From positions 1 through 7,664 of the forward strand of contig DXEZ01000101.1 of the NCBI GenBank assembly GCA_019114715.1: a stretch of 7,664 bases of DNA, written 5' to 3'. This DNA is from Candidatus Sphingobacterium stercoripullorum (GTDB taxonomy: Bacteria; Bacteroidota; Bacteroidia; Sphingobacteriales; Sphingobacteriaceae). The notes beneath the pieces were generated by a model that saw nothing but the letters and a program-made list of their open reading frames with translations, did not search any database and had not been told where the DNA came from. The translations under genes and the position numbers were made by a program. Every line of letters starts with the position of its first letter. Within the stretch, counting starts at the first letter, position 1. Positions 1 to 5,065 of the stretch are shown here, piece by piece.

Positions 1-543
1 CTAGGGAATGGCTATGCCTTTTTAGCGGCAGGAAAAATTCTCAATCGCCATGCTAGCAAAGGGCTAAAGATCTACAACAGGGGAATATCCGGCAATAAGG
101 TACCTCAGCTCATGGAGCGCTGGCAGGAGGATTGCCTGGCGATTAAGCCCGATATCCTCAGTATCTTAATCGGCATCAACGACTACTGGCATAAAAGAAA
201 CGGCAACTATCAGGGGTCACCCGAGGAGTTTTACGAGCAGTACATAGCGCTTATTGAAAGTACGAAGGCCGAGCTGCCCAACTTGCAACTGATCATTGGA
301 GAGCCTTTCGCACTCAAGGATGTTAAGGCTGTCGATGAGAGCTGGTTTCCCGAGCTTGAGCGCTACCAAAAAGCAACAGAGCGCGTGGCAGAAAGGTTTG
401 GTGCAACGTTCATCCCTTATCAAAAAATATTTACCAAAGCACTGGAAACTGCTCCGGGCTCTTACTGGACGACCGACGGTATTCACACCACCCTGGCTGG
501 CTCTGAGCTGATGGCAGAGGCCTGGGTAAAAGCTTTAAAATAA
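1..543 (+). CDS. SGNH/GDSL-type hydrolase (esterase/lipase-like), 5' end missing
   Basis: The reading frame is open from base 1 to the TAA at 541-543, giving 180 visible residues; an internal ATG at 112 is not the real start because conserved family sequence lies upstream of it. Visible SGNH blocks are block II (RGISGN, residues 27-32, oxyanion glycine), block III (GIND, residues 58-61, with the oxyanion asparagine N60), and block V (DGIH, residues 159-162, with the catalytic Asp and His). The block I GDS serine should lie a short way upstream of the window, so the catalytic Ser cannot be confirmed. Family members hydrolyse ester bonds in carbohydrates, lipids or acylated polymers; the substrate here cannot be told, and any signal peptide is out of view. 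The gene ends 11 nt before the response regulator start, so co-transcription is possible. The family call is firm; the function is general only. Confidence 0.88.
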   Translation, partial: LGNGYAFLAAGKILNRHASKGLKIYNRGISGNKVPQLMERWQEDCLAIKPDILSILIGINDYWHKRNGNYQGSPEEFYEQYIALIESTKAELPNLQLIIGEPFALKDVKAVDESWFPELERYQKATERVAERFGATFIPYQKIFTKALETAPGSYWTTDGIHTTLAGSELMAEAWVKALK

Positions 544-549
544 AAGGAG
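544..549 (+). promoter_or_regulatory. Shine-Dalgarno AAGGAG for the response regulator
   Basis: AAGGAG begins directly after the TAA of the upstream hydrolase and lies 5 nt before GTG at 555. It supports that GTG as the start, which places the first beta strand of the receiver domain (HILLVEDD) at the usual distance from the N-terminus. No ATG in this frame lies at a better position. Confidence 0.75.
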
Positions 550-554
550 TCGTC

Positions 555-1247
555 GTGCATATATTATTAGTGGAGGATGATCCAAAGATCGGTGAGTTTT
601 TATTCAAGGGTTTATGCGAGCAGGGGTACAATGTCGAGCTGTGCACCCTAGGGACAGAGGCGCGCGAACTGGTCTCGCAGGTGAGCTTCGACCTCATTAT
701 TCTGGATATCATGCTACCAGATATCGACGGGATTCAGCTCACCAAGCTGATGCGCTTTAAAAAGATACTCACCCCAATCCTTATCTTAAGTGCACTCAGT
801 GAGCCGGAGGATAAAATACATGCACTAGATAGCGGCGCCGATGATTACCTGGTGAAGCCCTTTCACTTCAAAGAACTACTCTCCAGAATAAATGCCATCA
901 AGCGGAGGATAGAATATAAAAACCACGGCAGCCAAGACTGGATACTCAGCGTCGGTAAGCTGGTATTGGACTTAAATAAATACGAAGCCATACTGGATGG
1001 AGAAAAGATCAACCTCTCCCCCAAGGAGTTCAAACTACTGAGCAACCTGATGGAAAATAAAAACAAGGTGCTCTCCAGAACACAAATATTAAATTCCGTA
1101 TGGGGATTGGATTACGATAACCACACCAATGTCGTGGATGTTTACATTTCCTATTTAAGGAGTAAATTGGCCGGGCCAGCTGCTCCAAAAATAACAACTA
1201 TCAAAGGAGTGGGTTACATGATTGAGGACAGCCATGCATATACGTAA
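555..1247 (+). CDS. OmpR/PhoB-family two-component response regulator (GTG start)
   Basis: This 230-residue protein has the normal length and layout of the OmpR/PhoB class. The N-terminal receiver domain (about 1-118) carries the acidic pocket E7/D8/D9, the phospho-acceptor D51 (in LILDIMLPD), the switch residue S79 and the conserved K101 (VKPF). The C-terminal winged-helix DNA-binding domain (about 130-225) shows the LSPKEFKLL segment near 154-162, the recognition-helix region NVVDVYISYLRSKL near 192-205, and the wing motif IKGVGYM near 216-222. After phosphorylation by the neighbouring kinase it should dimerise and bind tandem direct repeats. It overlaps the kinase gene by 14 nt, as expected for a cognate pair. 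The likely target is the phased repeat array at 2587-2628 in front of the efflux genes (inference). The family is certain; the signal and regulon are not. CusR/CzcR-like or RprY-like would be the nearest familiar labels. Confidence 0.96.
   Translation: MHILLVEDDPKIGEFLFKGLCEQGYNVELCTLGTEARELVSQVSFDLIILDIMLPDIDGIQLTKLMRFKKILTPILILSALSEPEDKIHALDSGADDYLVKPFHFKELLSRINAIKRRIEYKNHGSQDWILSVGKLVLDLNKYEAILDGEKINLSPKEFKLLSNLMENKNKVLSRTQILNSVWGLDYDNHTNVVDVYISYLRSKLAGPAAPKITTIKGVGYMIEDSHAYT
1224..1228 (+). promoter_or_regulatory. Shine-Dalgarno-like GAGGA that favours the ATG start of the kinase
   Basis: GAGGA lies inside the end of the response regulator gene and 5 nt before ATG 1234. The longer reading frame could begin at TTG 1222, but that codon has only a distant purine run (AAAGGAG at 1203-1209), and it adds just four residues before the membrane segment. 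ATG 1234 is therefore preferred. Confidence 0.55.
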
Positions 1248-2583
1248 TCGATTCACATTAATATCTTCTTTAATATTTGGAATAATATTTACGCTGGCCG
1301 CAGTATTTATCTACTGGATGTTTAGGCAGAATGCACAAAGACAGCTCTATAAAGACTTGCAAAAGACCTGCCTCATATCGGGCATCTACTACCTAGAGAA
1401 GGATGAGTTAACCTTAAATGAACACAAGCAGATAAAAGTTCAATTCGAGCACCTGATCCAGGAGTCCATGGTCGCGGTAATTGACATGGAAGACCGCATA
1501 CGATACGGGAGCCTGGTGGATGAAGACAACATCACCCAAGAGCTACTGGAGGAAATACGCCAGAGAAAACAGCTGAGCTTCCATTCCGAGGACTTCTTTT
1601 ATTACGGGATGTTTTACCACGATAACCAAGGGGACTTCGTGGTGATTGTCAAAGAAAGTGGCCAGCAGTTTTTCAACTTGATGTGGCAGCTTGCCATCGT
1701 TTTATTAAGCGTACTGGGCATTGGCCTAATGAGCATTATCTTGTTATCTATTGCCCTAAGTAAAATCGCCTACCGCCCAATACGCAAGGTCATAGAAGAG
1801 GTAAACACGCGGAACCACGAGAACCTGACCGGTAGCATCCCCTACTCCAACACGAACGATGAGATCCAAGAGCTTATCGAGAGCTACAACAAGCTTTTAA
1901 GCAGAGTAGACAACGTATTTTCGGCACAAAAGAACTTTATAAATTACGTTTCCCACGAGTTCAAGACCCCACTAACGGCATCAGCCGTAGGCCTAGAGGT
2001 CTTTTTACAAAAGGAGCGAACCAACCTAGAATACCAAAGCATGGCCCAGCAGACCCTAGAGAACATTTACCAGCTAGAGGGGATACTCACTAACCTGAAG
2101 CTCTTAGCGGGGGTGCAAAGCTCTCCTGAGGCTAGAAAAACCATACGTATTGATGAGATCCTCTGGGCGGTGATTGATCAGTCTACCGAGCGCTACAATG
2201 TTCCCGTGCGGGTGGATATGCAGGTTGATGACTACCAGCTATTAGAAGTTAACGGCGCGGAGACGCAGCTGCATATTGCATTTACCAACCTAATTGAAAA
2301 CGCTATTAAGTATTCCGAAGAAAAGCCTATAGACATCTTATTTTCTGAAGAAAACAACCACCTAAAGATCCTAGTGATTGATTACGGCAAGGGCATCTTA
2401 AAAGAAGACCTCCCCTTCATTAAAAATGCTTTCTACCGCGGTAAAAATAGCAGACACATCCCGGGTAGTGGCATCGGCTTATCACTTACAGACTTAATAT
2501 TCAAGCACCACAACATTACGCTCGATATCATCCCTTCCAGCAAAGGAACCAAAGTCACGCTGACTTTCCCCAACAAACTCTAA
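1234..2583 (+). CDS. Membrane sensor histidine kinase, partner of the upstream regulator
   Basis: From ATG 1234 the product has 449 residues. TM1 is about residues 7-30 and TM2 about 150-176; between them lies a periplasmic sensor region of roughly 120 residues. A HAMP-like linker follows (about 177-230; YRPIRKVIEEV and NDEIQELIESYN are recognisable). The HisKA H-box is FINYVSHEFKTPLTA with phospho-acceptor H241. The HATPase domain has the N-box around N356 (NLIENAIKYS), the G1 box DYGKGI (383-388), an F-box-like stretch (FIKNAFYRG) and the G2 box GSGIGLSL (410-417). All catalytic motifs look intact. The sensor region contains the cluster HSEDFFYYGMFYHD (117-130), rich in aromatic residues and possible metal ligands. 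By genomic context the kinase probably responds to a metal or envelope stress handled by the downstream efflux pump; this is inference. No terminator is visible after the stop. Confidence 0.95.
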   Translation: MHIRNRFTLISSLIFGIIFTLAAVFIYWMFRQNAQRQLYKDLQKTCLISGIYYLEKDELTLNEHKQIKVQFEHLIQESMVAVIDMEDRIRYGSLVDEDNITQELLEEIRQRKQLSFHSEDFFYYGMFYHDNQGDFVVIVKESGQQFFNLMWQLAIVLLSVLGIGLMSIILLSIALSKIAYRPIRKVIEEVNTRNHENLTGSIPYSNTNDEIQELIESYNKLLSRVDNVFSAQKNFINYVSHEFKTPLTASAVGLEVFLQKERTNLEYQSMAQQTLENIYQLEGILTNLKLLAGVQSSPEARKTIRIDEILWAVIDQSTERYNVPVRVDMQVDDYQLLEVNGAETQLHIAFTNLIENAIKYSEEKPIDILFSEENNHLKILVIDYGKGILKEDLPFIKNAFYRGKNSRHIPGSGIGLSLTDLIFKHHNITLDIIPSSKGTKVTLTFPNKL

Positions 2584-2586
2584 CCG

Positions 2587-2628
2587 TTTTCTAATCTACT
2601 CTAATCATCTTTTAATCTAACTTAAATC
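2587..2628 (+). promoter_or_regulatory. Four helically phased TAATC-like direct repeats, probable response-regulator operator
   Basis: Four similar units run head to tail: TTTTCTAATC (2587-2596), TACTCTAATC (2597-2606), ATCTTTTAATC (2607-2617) and TAACTTAAATC (2618-2628). The TAATC/AAATC cores start at 2592, 2602, 2613 and 2624, so spacing is 10, 11 and 11 bp, one helical turn each. A rough consensus is CTnTAATC. OmpR/PhoB-family regulators are known to bind tandem direct repeats at about 11-bp spacing, and such a regulator is encoded just upstream. The array ends immediately before the TTG of the predicted promoter, the position expected of an activator contacting RNA polymerase. Binding by this particular regulator is inference. 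Confidence 0.62.
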
Positions 2629-2656
2629 TTGTTGTAAGCTTAGATAGATAGCTTTG
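2629..2656 (+). promoter_or_regulatory. Bacteroidota-type promoter for the efflux operon
   Basis: A TTG at 2629-2631 is followed after 17 nt by TAGCTTTG (2649-2656), an exact match to the Bacteroidota -7 consensus TAnnTTTG. The known pairing is a -33 TTG/TTTG with about 17-23 nt between the elements. Transcription would start near 2660-2662, leaving a leader of only about 15 nt before ATG 2677. A second TTG at 2632-2634 gives only 14 nt spacing and is less likely. The rest of the 93-bp gap shows no ORF or convincing terminator. Confidence 0.6.
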
Positions 2657-2676
2657 CCTCTCAGAAAGTTATCGAC

Positions 2677-3951
2677 ATGAATAGAGTATTAACAGCACTA
2701 ATAATTTGCCTGATGGCCCCTGCTGCAGCAATAGCTCAACAAGGGACTCTGCCGCTGAAGTTTAGCGAACTCAGGGAGTTATTATTAAAAAACAACCCCT
2801 CGCTTTACTACCAGAAGCAAGCCATCAAGCAAGAAGAGGCCGAGTTATTGAACACGAAAGCCTTTTCCAACCCCAACATTTCTTTATCGGAGCTTAACTT
2901 TTGGTCTTCCGAGAAGATGAAAGACCTGCCACCACTTTGGAATGGCCTATCTGCGCCGAAACAATTCTCCATAGACCTGGAGCAGAACCTATACACTGCT
3001 GGGAAGCGTAAAAAAAGAATCAGGCTCCAACAAAGCGCCATCAAGGCCGAAGAAATTAAACACACGATATTAACTAGAGAAAGTGAACTCTTTTTAAAAA
3101 CCCTTTACCACAAATTATATCGGGTAAATAAGGAAAAGCAATCCTTTGGGAACCTCAATGAGCAAATCCAAAAGCTCAACGAGAGCTACCAAGACCCCAA
3201 GCTTGCAAAGGCAATCAGCCGGGTGGATGTCCTGCGAATCAATGCCGAGGCCAAGCAAGTAAATAGGGAGCTCACGCAAATACAACTGGATTCTATTGAA
3301 GTCCTAAAGGAACTCTCCACATTACTTGATACCACCATCAGCGCAGTAGACTTGAATCCACCTACCTTATTGCAGAATTTAAGCTCTACGCACTCAAATT
3401 CTGGGCAGTTTGACTCCTATCATCCCTTAAAAGAGCTATTCGATATCAATCAACAAAGCGCGCAAGAGAGCTACAGTATCTCCAAAGCCGAGCGCATCCC
3501 CGATGTGGAGCTCCAACTTCAATACGATAGAGCGGGAGGCGTTTTTGACGATTACCTAGGTGTGGGTGTTAGCATTGACTTGCCGGTATTCAACCGCAAT
3601 AAAGGGTCTATACAAAAAGCAAAAATCCGCCAAGAAACGCTAGCCAGGGAAATTGAAATAGAAAAAGGGCAACATAAAAAAAGAGTCGATAAGCTTAATA
3701 AGCAGATTGCAAAACAACATAGCGTGCTGGAAGATTATTCCGAAGAGTTTTTCCTGGAGCTCGATGAGACGCTATTAACTCACATCAGTAACTTAAAGGC
3801 TGGAAATATCAGCCTACTGGTATTAATGGACTACTTAAACTTCTACCAAGAGACCATACAAGAGCATTTTGAACTTCTAGAATCTTATTGGAACAACATA
3901 GCATTATTAGAATACGAAACTGGAATGAATTACTTATCATATGAAAAATAA
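2677..3951 (+). CDS. TolC-family outer-membrane channel of the metal efflux operon (CzcC/CusC-like)
   Basis: The 424-residue product begins with a Sec signal peptide: N-terminal Arg, a hydrophobic core, and a probable signal peptidase I cut after AIA at residue 20. There is no lipobox cysteine. The mature protein shows the two-repeat, coiled-coil-rich outer membrane efflux protein fold. The first half contains LEQNLYTAGKRKKRI (101-115); the second contains GVGVSIDLPVFNRNKG (295-310), a hallmark of CzcC/CusC-type channels, and the GNISLLVLMDYLNFYQ segment (376-391) near the end. It should trimerise and provide the exit duct across the outer membrane. It is the first gene after the promoter at 2629-2656. 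The start ATG lacks a clear Shine-Dalgarno, but the signal peptide fits it exactly. Its last 11 nt overlap the adaptor gene. The family is firm; metal specificity does not reside in this component. Confidence 0.93.
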   Translation: MNRVLTALIICLMAPAAAIAQQGTLPLKFSELRELLLKNNPSLYYQKQAIKQEEAELLNTKAFSNPNISLSELNFWSSEKMKDLPPLWNGLSAPKQFSIDLEQNLYTAGKRKKRIRLQQSAIKAEEIKHTILTRESELFLKTLYHKLYRVNKEKQSFGNLNEQIQKLNESYQDPKLAKAISRVDVLRINAEAKQVNRELTQIQLDSIEVLKELSTLLDTTISAVDLNPPTLLQNLSSTHSNSGQFDSYHPLKELFDINQQSAQESYSISKAERIPDVELQLQYDRAGGVFDDYLGVGVSIDLPVFNRNKGSIQKAKIRQETLAREIEIEKGQHKKRVDKLNKQIAKQHSVLEDYSEEFFLELDETLLTHISNLKAGNISLLVLMDYLNFYQETIQEHFELLESYWNNIALLEYETGMNYLSYEK

Positions 3952-5065
3952 AGGTATACAGATGTGGTTAATGGGGTTCCTGCTACTCTTAACGGGTTGC
4001 AACTCGGAGCCTTCCAACAAGCAGCAGGAGCAGGAGCAGAAGCAGCAAGAGGCCGAACCGTTTTGCTTAGACGAGCCTTTTAAAAGTCAAGTCAAGCTAT
4101 TGGAACTTGAAAAGCAGGTACTAAGCCAAAGCGTGCACTTTACCGGAAGGGTACAAGCGGCGCAAGATGACCTGCTGGATTTTAAGAGTCCCTTAGATGG
4201 TACAGTGCAAATGGTGCACTTCGAGCTGGGCGACTATGTGAAACAAGGGCAAGTGATGGCGCGAGTGGCCAGCACAGAAATCACACAGCTTAAAGGTGAG
4301 CAGCTCAACTTAGAGAGTGAAATCGAGCTCCTAGAGGAAAGCGTGCAGGTGAAAAAAGACATGCTCAGCGGCGGGCTATCTTCGAACCTAGAGGTGCTAG
4401 AGCTTAAAAACTCTTTAAAGCAAACAAAAAACAAACTCAATAATATCAATCACCTACTGTCCTTTTACCACAGCACCTCCCAGGAAGGTGTCTTTGAAAT
4501 CTTGGCGCCCAAGTCGGGGTATGTCGTCAAGAAGAACATCAACAACAACTCCACCTTCTCAGCCCGCGAGGAGACGCTCTTTAGCCTATCAAGTCTAGAG
4601 CATGTTTGGGTACTAGTAGATATCCACGCTAGAGACATCCCTAAAATTTCTACAGGGGCCAGCGCAAGGATCATGACCAACGCCTATACCGATAGGACCT
4701 ATCAAGGTGTGGTGAGCCAAATGTCTCAAGTGCTCGATGAGAACGACAAGGTGCTAAAAGCACGGGTAGAGCTGGATAATAAGGACCTATCTTTAAAACC
4801 GGGCATGTCGGCAGAGATTTGGGTTTCTAGCAATACAAGTGAAAAAAGAGAAGAAGTAGCCATACCTAACGAGTCGTTAATCTATGCCGATGGAAAGCAG
4901 TATGCATTAATCTATGTGGACGATTGCCAAATCGAGATCCGAGAGGTTGACCCCATCCTAGCAAACGATCAGTACACATTTGTAAATAAAAACTTTGAAA
5001 CTGGAGAGCTATTAATCAATAGCCACGAGCTCTTACTGTTTGAGCAAATAAGAAAGAACCTATGA
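3941..5065 (+). CDS. Periplasmic adaptor (membrane fusion protein) of the RND metal pump, lipoprotein
   Basis: The 374-residue product has a type II signal peptide with lipobox LTGC and lipidation Cys20, followed by a Gln/Glu/Lys-rich tether (27-39). The HlyD/CusB-type core follows: first lipoyl half about 78-111 (SPLDGTV, ELGDYVKQGQ), an alpha-helical hairpin about 112-178, second lipoyl half about 184-216 (APKSGYV), beta-barrel about 220-298 (HVWVLVDI through LKPGMSAEIWV), and a membrane-proximal domain about 305-370. It should bridge the inner-membrane pump and the TolC channel. ATG 3962 has the better Shine-Dalgarno (AAAGG, 3950-3954), but starting there would leave a 12-residue signal without a charged N-region, so 3941 is preferred. 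It overlaps the channel gene by 11 nt and the pump gene by ATGA. No methionine- or histidine-rich metal-binding N-terminus is seen. Confidence 0.93.
   Translation: MKNKGIQMWLMGFLLLLTGCNSEPSNKQQEQEQKQQEAEPFCLDEPFKSQVKLLELEKQVLSQSVHFTGRVQAAQDDLLDFKSPLDGTVQMVHFELGDYVKQGQVMARVASTEITQLKGEQLNLESEIELLEESVQVKKDMLSGGLSSNLEVLELKNSLKQTKNKLNNINHLLSFYHSTSQEGVFEILAPKSGYVVKKNINNNSTFSAREETLFSLSSLEHVWVLVDIHARDIPKISTGASARIMTNAYTDRTYQGVVSQMSQVLDENDKVLKARVELDNKDLSLKPGMSAEIWVSSNTSEKREEVAIPNESLIYADGKQYALIYVDDCQIEIREVDPILANDQYTFVNKNFETGELLINSHELLLFEQIRKNL
4019..4051 (+). repeat. Imperfect CAG/GAG/AAG triplet tract coding a Gln/Glu linker
   Basis: Eleven consecutive codons are CAG, CAA, GAG or AAG, encoding residues 27-37 of the adaptor (KQQEQEQKQQE). 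The tract sits between the lipidated cysteine and the folded domains, where it probably acts as a flexible tether. Triplet tracts like this can change length in frame by replication slippage. Confidence 0.7.

Noticed and set aside
217..712. Open frames on the minus strand and in other + frames over the hydrolase and regulator genes
   Set aside because: They overlap genes whose catalytic motifs are clear, and they show no recognisable domains.
1222..1233. TTG 1222 as the kinase start
   Set aside because: ATG 1234 has a better-placed Shine-Dalgarno-like GAGGA, and the extra four residues carry no conserved sequence.
2636..2654. AAGCT-N9-AGCTT inverted repeat as a terminator or operator hairpin
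   Set aside because: The stem is only 5 bp, has no following T run, and overlaps the promoter -7 element. It is probably chance in A/T-rich DNA.
3998..4030. Bacteroidota surface-export signal after the adaptor lipobox
   Set aside because: The residues after Cys20 (NSEPSN) lack a clear acidic run, and an adaptor must work in the periplasm.
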